Below the pieces are notes generated by a model. It was not told where the DNA came from, ran no database searches, and saw nothing but the letters and a program-made list of their open reading frames with translations. From contig CM034134.1 in the NCBI GenBank assembly GCA_019914995.1, forward strand, positions 4,162,463 through 4,226,462: a stretch of 64,000 nt of DNA, in the 5' to 3' direction. The stretch is from Acanthochlamys bracteata (lineage: Eukaryota > Streptophyta > Magnoliopsida > Pandanales > Velloziaceae). Below are positions 47,621 to 59,900 of the stretch, piece after piece. The position numbers were made by a program, and so were the translations under genes. How positions within the stretch are numbered: position 1 is the stretch's first letter; each line of letters opens with the position of its first letter.

Positions 47621-48490
47621 TTATGGTTCTAATATGTAGAAGTATTATGTATGTATGCTTCTATTACATAAATAGCAACATTATGCGAGTTGGAGATGTG
47701 AGCTCACTCGACCACCTACTTATATGGCTGTTACTCTTGATGTATTCGCGTACATCATTACATATGCTTGCTTGTGTGGATGCATTGCACATATGTATAT
47801 TATCTATAGCCTTGAGAGTGCTGCATGACATTAGTTCATATTATCGTATAGCTCTGCTAAGAGCTGATAAGTATGAGATGATTAGGGACCGAATAAAATC
47901 TGATATGATCTATTGTTGCATCTGTTGTATATAGATAGTACTACAACACCTAGGTATTGCATTATACATTAATTGCACATTATGTTGTTTTAACTTGGCT
48001 CACCCTCCTTTCTTTCTTTACCTCTTCCAAATAAGTCCGAGGCTACGGGATGCTGATTAGATCTAGTACTGCTGAATAGAGAGACATGCTGAGAGTATAG
48101 TCATAATCTTTTTAGCGTGTAGTTAGCTCTGTAATCCTCGAGAGGCATTGACTTTTCTAGTACCTTATTATATATAGTATTGTAATAGTTTTAATTTTGT
48201 ATTGTAATAGGTGGTACGGCTACCAATAGTCACTAGAGATATTTTCGGTGTAAATAGTTTTCATGTTGGTCAATTTATTTATTTTGGATTTTTGGTGATA
48301 AGTATAGTTATTGTTGATTGTACAAGCCTTCCCCTATTGAGATTTTAGTGAAGTTCATGCTGAAATTTTTGAGTTGGTAAGTTATTGAGTTGCTTAAGTT
48401 TTGGGTCAAGCTCAGTGCATTGGGCTGAGTTTGGGTCTTGCATAGCCTCGGTTTAATTAAGTATCGGTCAAGATCTAATTTTGGGTCTTA
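47621..48490 (+). repeat. repeat family C, copy 2, third part
   Basis: Non-coding. The end (48390-48490: TTGGGTCAAGCTC, GGGTCTTGCATAGCCTCGGTTTAATTA) matches in pattern the ends of copies 1 and 3. TTGGCTCACCCTCC near 47995 resembles a long gypsy LTR. Alignment between is weak. Confidence 0.5.
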
Positions 48491-48727
48491 ATTTATTTAA
48501 ATGGAGGGGGGAGGGGGAGAATATATGACCCAATCCGAAAATCCAATCCGAAACTAATCTATTTAAATGCGGTTCAGGTATAAAATTATATGGGTTTGGG
48601 TCAATTCAAGCGACCTAATAATATAAATAGGTTCGAGTCAATTTGGGGTTAATCTGACTAACTTGAATAACTCACTAAATATTCAGATGTTATACCTATT
48701 CACCTTAATATTGAAGCGGCTAGAAGT
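48491..48727. other. no gene seen; ATCCGAA / GGTTCGGG-type words
   Basis: AT-rich, with a purine run (GGAGGGGGGAGGGGGAG near 48504-48520) and CCAATCCGAAA repeats near 48530-48560. Possibly MITE-like; no paired ends were found. Confidence 0.3.
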
Positions 48728-49400
48728 TTGACAGAGGGTTCAGATTTCGACGTGGCTTCGTCGCTTAGTTCAATAGTTGACGGGTTTGCTGGAGAATTGA
48801 GAGCTAGAAATTCTTGGGAATGTTTGATGGATAAAGGTGAGGAGATGGTGGTGGTGGTTGTAATGACGAAGATGGTAATTGTGGAGATAGTGAAGGAGAT
48901 GAAGTTGTTTCAGAATGTCAGTTTCGTCTTTATCAAAATTACAACTTTCTCTAGCCACTTCTGTTGCTTTTAAATCAGGCTAAAATTTCCAAAAGAATTA
49001 TCATTTGATAAATCGAACATTTTTGTACAAATCTGATGGAGTTTCATGAGAATTGCTCATCAAAAGAAGTTGGTCAATGAAAAATTGAAAATAGAACAAG
49101 AAATAAATAAATTTTTCTTCGAGAGCATGCCAAAAAACAACAACTTAGAAGTATCAATTTTTGTACAAAGTTTTTTGCAAATTTTAGCTGAAGGAAGAAG
49201 AAAAAACCTTGAAAATGAAGATGGACAAGAAAAGAGATCGTTTGATCGATTGATAAGATCAAGAAGAAACAAAGAAAGAAAGAAGGGAAAGGGAGGTGAT
49301 TGGGCTGAACTAGTGAGAAGAAGAATGTGACAGAGAGAGCAGGTAGGCACGAAAAAGGAAGAAACCTTTGAAGGTAGTGGGGAGGAAAAAGAGGCAGTCA
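48728..49400 (-). other. possible trace of a host gene 5' end
   Basis: Minus strand: 49400-49200 is C/T-rich like a leader, followed by short ATG-started frames, then 48958-48770 with a histidine-rich tract (YLHNYHLRHYNHHHH). On the plus strand the same DNA gives lysine/arginine-rich frames (49046-49330). No family was recognised and no frame is convincing. Confidence 0.2.
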
Positions 49401-51059
49401 AAATTTTCTTTAATCAAATCAAAATTAAAATATCATTTCTTATTTTGAAAATTTGTGAATTTTCAAAAAATAACTCTTTCTTTTCTAATATGTATTCGTT
49501 TATAATAATTATAACCATTATACAAATAAGTATTTACCAAAATTGTTGTTATATGAGGAATGTGTTTTTCCCAGTTTATTAGTAGTTATGCGTTACATTT
49601 GTCATTATTAAAAGAGTTTGTTACAATTACTCTTCCTTTTTGTTTCTCTTTTCAACTTTTTTGTGGTTCAATAGACGAAAGAAAAGAAAGTGTACAATAT
49701 TACTGTATTAGTGCTTTGCTGAGGATTTTGGTAATGACTATGAGAGGCATGCATACATATACATAAGCATCCTAAATGATGTACATAGTCTCTGCTATAT
49801 AAGTTAGATATAATTGCATGAAGCAGATTCTACTCGCATCACCAAGAACAATTGACGAACTATAGCACTTGAAAAAAATTTCGTATACCCACATTCTTCG
49901 AATATGTTTGCAAGTGTTTACAAAATGATGGCAATTTGTGTAGCATTAAAATTGTTAGATTTTAAAAATCCAATGCTAAATTAGCCTGGATATTGTTGTT
50001 TGCACTTTGCCGCAACATCTTATAGTTTCAAGTTAAAGATTATAGGATTTATCCCTTTGTTATAGTTTCAAGTTGAAGATTACTAGGATTTACCCAATTT
50101 AACAATCTACCCCTTAATTATAGTTTCAAATTGAAGACTAAATCAAGATGCACCATATCACATGGGTTTGTTATCAATCATTATCAAGAATCTATTAACT
50201 GGTAAACCATCACAATCGAAAGTATCATTTTATAATTTCACTCACATTTAAAAGTGAAGAAATAAAAATTAATAATTTTAATTATTAAATGGATTGATCC
50301 AAGTTTGACACTATTAGTAAATAGGTTGGGTAAGCGTTGACAATATTACTCGTATAAATTTATGAGTGGGTTAGGGTTAAACGAAATTGATCCGGTCATT
50401 AAATAGGTTGATCGAAACTGACCAACCAATCCAATTGCTACCCTTGAGATTATGACTGTGAATGGCTCTAGCCATTATGTTGTAAAGAAATGGAGGGCTC
50501 GGCAATAAATGTTGGTGGCATTAAGCAGTTGTCGGTAAATCATGTCTCCGACACTATTCTGTCTTGTCTTGTACGTTTAGAACGGTCAGGTTATTCTCAA
50601 ATCCACTAGGAATAGCGCTGCACTGAATGATCTCAATTCTGCTCTACGATAAGGAACTCCTAAAGGAGGAGCATCGCATACAACCCTTAGCTTAAGATCA
50701 ATGCAAGGTTGTGATGCATTGCTCCTTCACCTTACAACCCTATGTAATTCCTCAATTGTTCATGGCAGCTTATGTTGAAGGTCACATGTTCACCCCAAAC
50801 ACCACCCAAATAGATGTACCATATGTGATGACACACCATATATAGGTAGAGTAACCCCAAGAATTGTGAAGAACATCGCTAACAGATTAGAATGTGTGTT
50901 GCTCAATAACAGTCTAAGAATCATTGATTAAGCATCAACGGATTTGTTATATCTCTAGAAGGTACCTCTATTTGCTCTTATTTTACTACCCTGCTCATGA
51001 ACATAAATTTTTATGTGATGCCCTTACGGCTATTAACACAAACTAACCAAACAACCCAA
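49401..51059. other. no gene seen
   Basis: 1.66 kb, AT-rich in its first half. AGTTTCAAGTTGAAGATTA-like words repeat at about 50025-50140. No coding, RNA or retroelement core was recognised. Confidence 0.4.
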
Positions 51060-51445
51060 TAGGATAACTACATTACTTAAGCCTTACGACCAAAATTGTG
51101 ACGTTACAACCACGCTACGACAAGATCATGACCCATTTATAATGACATTAGTGAACATTTATGACAGTTTACGTGCTTAAGATTATTGTGGTCCTTTTAG
51201 GCCCTGTAGATATGGTTTTATGATCTTAACCCCGCAATTACGATGTTAACGTCACGCTACGACCGAACTACGACTTCACCACGATGTTACAAACATAGAT
51301 AACTTACAAGCTTATAACTACTTTACGACCTCACAATGACTTTACAACCATACAAAGACTTTATGACCATTATTACGATCTTAGGCTTTGCAAGCATGGT
51401 TTAACGACCCTGCTATGACCTTATAACCCTTTACAATGCAGAAAA
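51060..51445. repeat. degenerate short tandem repeat (TTACGACC type)
   Basis: About two dozen variants of TACGAC / TATGACC / TTACAACC at 10-14 bp intervals. A longer unit also recurs (CTTTTAGGCCCTGTAGATATGG at about 51204 against CTTAGGCTTTGCAAGCATGG at about 51382, roughly 180 bp apart). Non-coding. Confidence 0.65.
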
Positions 51446-51460
51446 TGACGTAAACAACAA

Positions 51461-51480
51461 AAAAAAAAAAAAAAAAAACA
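51461..51480 (+). repeat. poly(A) run of about 19
   Basis: The A run follows the degenerate tandem repeat. It could be a retroposon tail, but no LINE or SINE body was recognised upstream. Confidence 0.5.
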
Positions 51481-53760
51481 AACAGGGAGCTCCTCACAAA
51501 AACGGAAAGCTGTAGTTAATGGGGGGATTGTTAATGCAGATTCGGTGTAGCTCCTCTAACTTTTTTTCTGGAACAAGAGCTGACTGAGTGAATCTCGATT
51601 AAGAGATTTGAAAAAGACCTCTATGGGATTTCTAGTTTTGATTTTTTATCTTGAAGTGGAGCATGCATATACGCATAGAGAACAATAAGGATTTAGTCAA
51701 ATTAAGTAATATGGGTTAGAGAAACATCTTTCGGAAAGTATTCCTGGAAATATAAAGTTGGAAAGAAAAAGTTATTTTGATAAAAAAAAACTCATTACAA
51801 TATAGGACTCCTAATAAATGAAATGTTTTCACTTTCTTGGAATTATGCATATGTTCACAGGTCTAATGTCACAACCCAATCCCAGGCTATGACCCTTGGC
51901 TACACCAAGCCCAAGGAAGACGCAAACTCTGCCGAACTCAGTGAGCTATTAAAAAACCATCACAACAACATGCAGAAAATTCTAGAAAATTTTGGCAGAA
52001 TCCCCCAATTCAAGGGAAGAACATTTATAAGTTTTAACTAACAACAAAAATTATTGAAGTAGTACTAAACTCAAATCTTAAATAGAAAAATGTGAAAAAT
52101 GATAAATATATCAAAGATTATCCTTAGCCAACCATACTCCATAGAAAATACAATTCAAAACTACAATCTACACAAGCGAAGTAAAACATATTATGATCCC
52201 ATTTGTTTTTTTATGATAAAAAACATGGAATACATTTGTGTTTTGAGCAATCAACCAAGGAAAATCTGAAGCATACCCCGTCATTCATAGATTAAATGCA
52301 TGAAAAGATTGAGTCAAGAATGCATCTACATTGATTGAGAAAATTCCCCAAAGATAGGAAGTTGACATATTAATTGATGGAGCTTTTTCGACAAACAGAA
52401 AGCCGATAAATTAGCCACTTTCTGATTGAATTTGTGAGCATTTGAGATAGCTAATCGTATCCACGCCTTTTGGGAACTTGTTAAGGGTCATGCAGACTAT
52501 ATGATTGAGTTGTTCGTATCAATATCCATGCTAAAATTCACGTTGGAGACACGTTTCAAGATGGCTTCCCAATTAGCTTTAGACGAAAATATTGGCCAAG
52601 TGTTTAAGTTGATAGCTAATTTACAAGGAAAGTTTAGAATGTGTTTGGACGAGATTTTGGAAGCAATTCAAGGTTATATTTTGCAAACTTGTTAATTTAC
52701 ATATCTACTACAGTCCACACCGAATTTTCTAAGAGACCTGATGAACATTTGCTGAAATCAAGGTGCAAAGAAGGAAGAAAAATCAGATGTTATCACACTT
52801 GGAAAGTTCTTCGTATTTGAAGAACCCTCTTCTATCTGTTTGATCTAGATTTCTTGATGTTGTAAAGTTGCAATCAGTCATACAATGTTGCACGAGGATG
52901 TTTGTGCAAATTTCCCATTTAAACAAGGAAAGTAATATTGTACAGAGAAGGATCTAACCAAAGCTGAACTCTACACACTATTAGAGCTCCATTACAATCA
53001 CCTCAATCATCCGATTGGAGACTTGTTTTGCACATTATAGAAAACACATTAAAGTTTTTTGTTACCAAATTTGAGCAAATAGTATGAAGTAACAAAGTCA
53101 GAAATAATCAAGAAAGTTGTATCAGATCGAGGAGAAGCAGAAATAGCTAATCAACACATTAATTTAGATTACCATTTCTTTCAACTCACTCACTCTTTTG
53201 GAGATCTGTTTTTGGTAGTGTATATCAATATGACAAAAGTTATTCCAGACCAAATTTGATAGGAAAATGTGCAATAATCAAGTCACAAAAAATTAGGAGA
53301 AATGGCTGGTATATGAGGTTTGTATCAACTTTATAGCAAACGTTGAAGCTTTTCACTGTCTACTAATGACCCAAACAATTATAATTACTCTAAAATCTTC
53401 TTATGATAACCCACCAAAGAACAGTAATCGTAAAGTTATTCCTTAATCTAATATCTTGTACTTCGTTATGTACATAGATACCATAACAAATAAAGTTCCT
53501 GTATGAATGATTACTCTTTTTTTGAGTGCAAAGTTGAGTTGAAATAGTAATACTGAAATACCTTGAAATAGTCTAATTAGCTTTAGTTTTTGGATTTGAT
53601 TGGTGCTTTTATATGTGCCGAAAGGCCTTGACGTGTAATCCCTTTTGTCAAGTAGTTCCTCTGGTGTAGTATTTACCAAACGCTTTTGGGTTTTCTGAAA
53701 AATGCACAACATAGTAAAAAAGCCATTCAGTAGGCTTTTAACTACTGTAAGAAGCTTTTA
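51481..53760. other. no gene core seen; LTR-like wording
   Basis: 51860-52010 (GTCACAACCCAATCCCAGG, GGCAGAATCCCCC) resembles non-coding sequence of plant gypsy elements. Two short plus-strand frames (51823-52041, 52501-52695) have no recognised family. 52960-53240 repeats the AAT-CACCTCAATC / TTGGAGA-type unit seen in repeats A and B. Nothing firm. Confidence 0.3.
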
Positions 53761-53769
53761 ACAATGAAA

Positions 53770-53960
53770 AAACAAAAGCACCAAATGGTGAGTTTGGAAG
53801 TGTTTTTGGAAAGTGCTATTAAAAAAATTGTTTATTAATTTTTAAAAATAAATTTTATTTTTTAATTTAAAAAAATAAAATAATCATAATAAGATCATAC
53901 AACGTGAAGTTGAAAATTAAAAAAGCGCTTTATAAGAAAAGCAGCATGGAGCTTTTCTAG
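53770..53960. repeat. possible MITE-like stretch with AGTGCTTTT words
   Basis: GGAAGTGTTTTTGGAAAGTGC near 53790 and GCGCTTTATAAGAAAAGCAGC near 53925 are roughly inverted around an AT-rich centre, a common pattern in plant MITEs. Similar wording occurs at 56380-56460. Ends and target duplication were not resolved. Confidence 0.3.
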
Positions 53961-55720
53961 ATGAGGTTAGAAATGACAGGTTTGCGTGCGATAAGTTATC
54001 AAGATTGCGATATTTTATATAATCTCAACCCAATTGGATTTTCTCGTTTTCTTCTCATTTTATTCTTCTCCCCACCCGTTCCGTTGCTCTCCCCCGTTCT
54101 CGCGTTGGTCAGCTCCCAGTGCCTGCGATCCTCCAGCCGACACGATTCATTATTAAAAATGAAGCCATTTCCAGTTACATCTCACCATAGGCTACGCACA
54201 TTGAGCTGTTATTCCTATTTCTTGTAGAGTGTACTTTGGGTTAGGGTTTCAATCAATCCCCCGCTGTTGTTTGTTTGAAACGAAAGAAAACTTCGTCTAC
54301 ACTCATCTTATACTATTCTCTCTCTTTATATCTTATATATCTCCAATTAAAATGTTTGATTTCTGAAAATTTTTTTGAGAATAAATTGCTGAGAACTTCG
54401 TTGAGCCAAAAGAAAAGATTTGTTGAGAACTGACTTTCAAGATATGCCTCAGAATCCTTTTTGTTCTTATCTATATACTTTTATTATAGTTTTTATTTGA
54501 CTTCAATTTCTACAGGCGTTTTATGTTGAACTGTTTCTTAATTGTTTAATTTCGGATAGGTAGTTTGGTTATCAAATTTATGTTGCTGTTTGATTTTTTT
54601 CTTTCTGAAGTCAATTTGTTTCTACATTTGTAGCCTTTGATAAGGCCTCTGTAGTTCCTGTTTGCACTTGTACTTGAGTGGATTAGTATAAAAATTTAAG
54701 ATATATAAGTCACTGAGGTTGACTTAAAATTCATGAATACGTTCAAAATGGCATTATTATGAGAAGGATTAAATCCAGAATAATTAATAGGAGAATTTAG
54801 GAAGATCGGAGAAACCTTGTTATTATTTTAATTTAAAGTGTGAACTACTACAATATAAGGAATAACAATTAGGGACATTGTGACTGACTGCCTTGGGAAT
54901 TTTATGCCAGATTATTTGTTGAGGTTAGTACAAGTTTCTGTCTTGCTTTTTTTTTGCATGTGAACAATGAAGAGCTTTAAAGATTGGAGTTTTTCTTTAG
55001 TCCTTTCTAACTCTTTTCACATGTAATGTTTGCTGTTGTCTTCAACTCTCTACTGTTTGCACTTGGAGGGGTTGTTCGAAATTGGATTTTATATGCTTCA
55101 TTATGACTCACTTTTGTTTTACCAACAAACTGATATCTATTAGTAAGTACATCATTCTGTTACAAATTGCTTGTAGACATTGATCTGTTACCCATCAACT
55201 GGTACCAGAAAGCAACCATTACCCACTAACTATTACCCACCAACCATTACAAATTCCTTTACACTTTTGTTTGCTTGTTACCACAACTGGTAGCAAAAGT
55301 AGTTCTTCATAACTAACATTATTGGAATTAATCCATACTAAGGCAGAACATGTTAAAATTACTATGCACCCTATCAATTTTGTGTTTGATTGATCTGTTC
55401 TTGTTGATTCGCAGCTTCTACATTTAGTGCGACATCATTCCATATGAGAAACACAGATTTCATGAAGCCGGGCATTTGAAGTATGGCGTACATAGATTCC
55501 CCAAGAGGAGCACGACACGGTGGCTGTAGAGCTCGATATGCTGTCAGAAATGTGATTCTTGAGTGTGGATAGTTGATAAATGAAAATTTTTGTGATATAG
55601 CGCTTGGTGTGATTGGGGAGGTCTTTTGCTGTAAGAAAAGAAAAAATCTATTGGTGTATGGTTTTGATTACAGACTTCATTCATCTTTTCTTTGTGTTTG
55701 TTGATTGACTAAGGTACTGA
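53961..55720 (+). other. possible remnant or unannotated small host transcription unit
   Basis: 54030-54240 is C/T-rich, gene-leader-like sequence with ATG frames (53961-54227). After 1.1 kb of intron-like AT-rich DNA, a TTGATTCGCAG acceptor-like site precedes a less AT-rich block (55415-55560) with short frames. ACCCACTAACTATTACCCACCAACCATTAC at about 55224-55253 is a small imperfect repeat. No protein family was recognised, so this is only a guess from composition. Confidence 0.2.
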
Positions 55721-56957
55721 GAAATATATAGGAACGGAAGTGTGGCGAAAGGAATGTGAATAGATTTGTCAATCTTAGTCTTCAAATTTTTATTACTCAT
55801 GACTCACAGCTAGAGTAATAGTTTACTGAATGAAAAAAGTCTTGTTTTATAATTAACTAATTTTTTTTTTGTTTGTTTCATTTTGCATGGTTAGTAATAT
55901 GTAAGAAACTATCTTCATACCAAGTGAAGATAAAAAGGAAATTCCAAATGTATACATATAAGCATCCATGCGAAGCATTCAAGCATTTTTCTAAATTAAT
56001 TTGCATTTTTAATTTGTAAATATTAATATAAAAAACTATTCATAAATTGATTATGTTATGAAAATATTAAATTGAAAATAGTAAATATGATATGAAAATG
56101 AGTGTAGAAGTTTAACAATATATCAATTATATGCAAGTGCTAGAATCCGATCTGACTCCTCACGCTAGCAAGGAAAGAAATGACATAAAGGGAGGTCTTA
56201 ACTGAATGAATTGAGGTTGAGTAAAAGCCATTCGCTTGAGAACAATATAATTAAGGACTTTTCGGTGATTACAAATGTCCTTCAAAAATAAGTACAAGCT
56301 TATCCAAATACCTTATTCAGTTTTTAGTATCAAACAACACAATAAATTAAAATCTTATCTAAACACATTTCAGTGAAAGGTTGCTTTTTAGGCAAAAGTT
56401 TCAAAGCTACTGAAAGCACTATAAAGTAGTTTTACTTCAAAAGATAAAAAATTTCAACACTTTCAAACGACCCCTTTATCCTAAGTATTTAATTAGATTT
56501 CACATTATTGACTTTGTTTTCTTATGACATGTTTTCATAAAAATACAATGATTGTATTCATTTCTTGAAAGTGTTGTCAATACGCTATAAAAAGCTATCA
56601 TTATGCACAGGAGCTTTCTCTTCATTGCTTTATCTCATTCTTCTCCCCCACCCCTCACATTGTATAAATCATGATTTTGAGTTTTTTTTCACATTAAAAA
56701 CATATTAATTTTTTTAATTCAGTGTTCACAATCCCAGCCATCACATTGATCTAGAGTGCTATGTATAACAATGAAATGTCTGTTCTTATTAAGAATTGTT
56801 ATAAAGTACAAAATTATGGTTATTAATTAATAGTTAATTGATTTGAGTACTTCACTACACATACGTAGAACATACATATCACTATACATATTTTTCTTAG
56901 TAAGAGTGACTTACATAAGTTAACAATTCTTCACCATGCTTGGACATATTAATTAAG
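55721..56957. other. no gene seen
   Basis: AT-rich, with no coding or RNA signal. 56280-56470 has MITE-like wording (CAAAAGTTTCAAAGCTACTG, ACTTTCAAACGACCCC). Confidence 0.4.
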
Positions 56958-59900
56958 TGATATGTACTGCAACTATGTGCAGTTGTTATTTGTTCAATAA
57001 AGTATTTCCATACAGTATATTGCAATACATAATACATAGGAGTACATATATATTAGATACACAAAGGTATTATTGACAATTCAACTCACGCTAACACACC
57101 CCCTCAAGTTGTGCACAGATATTTCTAATGCCCAACTTGTCGAATGAGTTGTAAAATATCTTACTAGAAACAACCTTTGTGCGTATATTTGCTAACTGAT
57201 CTTCAGATATTATGAACGGAAATAGAACTATCTTGTCGTCAAGCCTCTACTTGATGAAATGACGATCCACCTCAACATGTTTTGTCCTCTCTTGTTGTCA
57301 TAAAATAACTTCACTACAGATAATAGTGCGTAACCAAGTTCTGTAAGTAAATTCTTTAACCAAAAAAGTTCACATAATCATTTGCTCATACCTCTAAACT
57401 CAACTTCTGAACTTGATAATGCATCTACCTTTTGTTTCTTACTTCTCTAAGTGATCAGATTGCCACCTATAAAGGTAAAGTCACATGATGTAGATCTCCT
57501 ATCAGAAATACTTTCTACACAATCAGCATCTGTTTACCCTTTAGTTAAGTGTGGTTATCCCTAGAGAACATGATCCCTCTCCATGGAGCAGATTTTAAAT
57601 AGCGAATAATTTGAAATACTGCGTTCATAACAATGCACGAATTGACTCATCACTAAGACAATGCACGAACTGACTCATCACGCTCACAACATAAGCAATA
57701 TCTGAACTCATGTGAGACAAATAAATTAATTTTCCAACAACCTTTTGTGTATGTCTCCTTATTGGTAGGTACATAACCGGATACACTCCTAAATTATGAT
57801 TCTAAATAATTAGAGTGTCTACTTGTTTGCAATCAAGCATTCCTATTTCAGACAATAGATCAAATACATACTTCCTTTCGCATATAAAGATATCTTTCTA
57901 ATCGAGCCAATTCAATCCCCAGAAAGTACTTTAAGACCTCTTATATCTTTCATTTAAAACTTAGTAGATAAATGCATTTGCAGTGCAGAAAATTCTTCCA
58001 TGCTATCACTTGTTATTATCATATCATCAAAATAAATAATCAATATTGTTATCTTTTCTTGTCTATGTTTAAAAAATAGTGTGTGATATGAGTTACTTTG
58101 TTTGAATCCAAACACTCCATTGCTAGACTAAATCGCCCGCACCAGGCCCAATGAGATTGTTTTAATCCACATATCGCCTTCTGAAGTTTGCATACCACTC
58201 CAGTGTGAGATGTCACAGTGTATCCTGGTTGAATATCCGTATATACTTCCTCCTTCAGGTCACCATGTAGAAATGCATTCTTTATTTCAATATGGTGTAG
58301 TGGGCAATTTAAATTTGTTGCAAAAGATAGCAGGACCCTAATAGTGTTCATGTTTGCCACCTGGTGAAAATATTTCTTGGTAATCTCCAACATATGTTTG
58401 TGTATATCCTTTTGCCACAAGTCTTGCTTTGTAAATTTTGAGAGATCTATCTACTTTATATTTGGCAAAAAATACCCACTTTTCATCCCACGGCTTTCTC
58501 CCCTTTGTAAACGAGACAAGGGTCCATGTATTAATTTTCTGTAGTGCTTTTATCTCCTCTTCTATCGCCTGAGCCCACTTGTGATATGCTAAGGCTTCCT
58601 ACACTTCACTAGAGATATGGCAAGATGACAACTCCTTCAGGAAGGTCTTCAATGGTTCTAATAGTTCCTGAGATGAAACATAGTTGGCAATAGGGTATTT
58701 TGTATTTCTTCCTTCAAAGTCTGGTGAGTATTTATCTGGAGGTTTGCCAGAATTATGTCTGAAAGGTAATCTATAACCAGTAGAAATTTTTGATATATTA
58801 TCAGGCAGTGGAGTGATAGGGGAAATTATCTTAAGAATATTCTCAGGAGATCAGACTTCCGATACTAGAGGTTGAGGGGGGTTTTCTTCGATGATGCCAT
58901 CTACTTTTGATGGGTCTTTCAGTTCTTTCGATTCTGATTCATCGATAAGGCCAGCTATCTCAACCTACTCTATTCCCCTTATCATCTATGGATTAGATAC
59001 CGCATGTATGGAAGCTGTGAATCCTAGCCAACTTTTCTTATTCTGCTCTTCACCATCTTGTGTCTCCCCTTTAAGAGGAGAAGTGGATACTAGAGAAGAG
59101 AAGAACATTTCAGACTCTAAAACGGTGACATCCATTGTGACATACGTGTGTCTAGTGATATGTAGTAGCACACATATCTCTTCGTGTGTGTACCATAACC
59201 CGAAAAATTACAACAAATAAGACATGGATCAAGTTTAGTCCATCGATTTTTCTGAATTTGCATAAATACTACACATCCAAATGTACAAGGTGGGAGCATC
59301 AACATTGATGGTAAGGTAACATAATTAGATAAACCATGAGTGGAATTTGAAAGTTGCGTACCTTAGAGCTCATCCTATTAAGCAAGAAGACAACTAAAAT
59401 AACTACATCTACCCAATAATTTTGAGGTACATTTGCTTAAATCATAAGAGCTCTAGTTGTTCCCAAAATGTGTCTATTTTTTCTTTCACCATTACCATTC
59501 TACTGTGGTGGATAAGAACATGTGGTTTGATAAATAATACCATCCCGAAAGTAATCAATAAATTCATGTCTAGCATACTCGCCACCATTATCCTAACGAG
59601 GAATTCAAACTTTAGTTGAAGACTGAGTCTGAATATATTCTGGAAGTAATGGAAAATGCCAAACACTTCATGCTTATTCTTCAAAATTAAAGCCGAGTCA
59701 TGTGCGTACAATCATGAACGAATATGTCAAACCAATAGAAGCCAAATGAGGTAGACACAAGTGAAGGCTCCCAAACATCAGAATGATTTCAAGAGAGAGG
59801 TGTTTGGCTTCTACTGGAACTAATGGGATAATAAGCACAATGACTTTTAGCTAAAATGCATACATCACACTTAATGTCTGAAACATTCAAACCAGAAAAT

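Noticed and set aside
48770-48958. Histidine-rich minus-strand frame as a metal-binding protein
   Set aside because: The histidines come from a short GTG/CAC simple repeat; there is no domain context.
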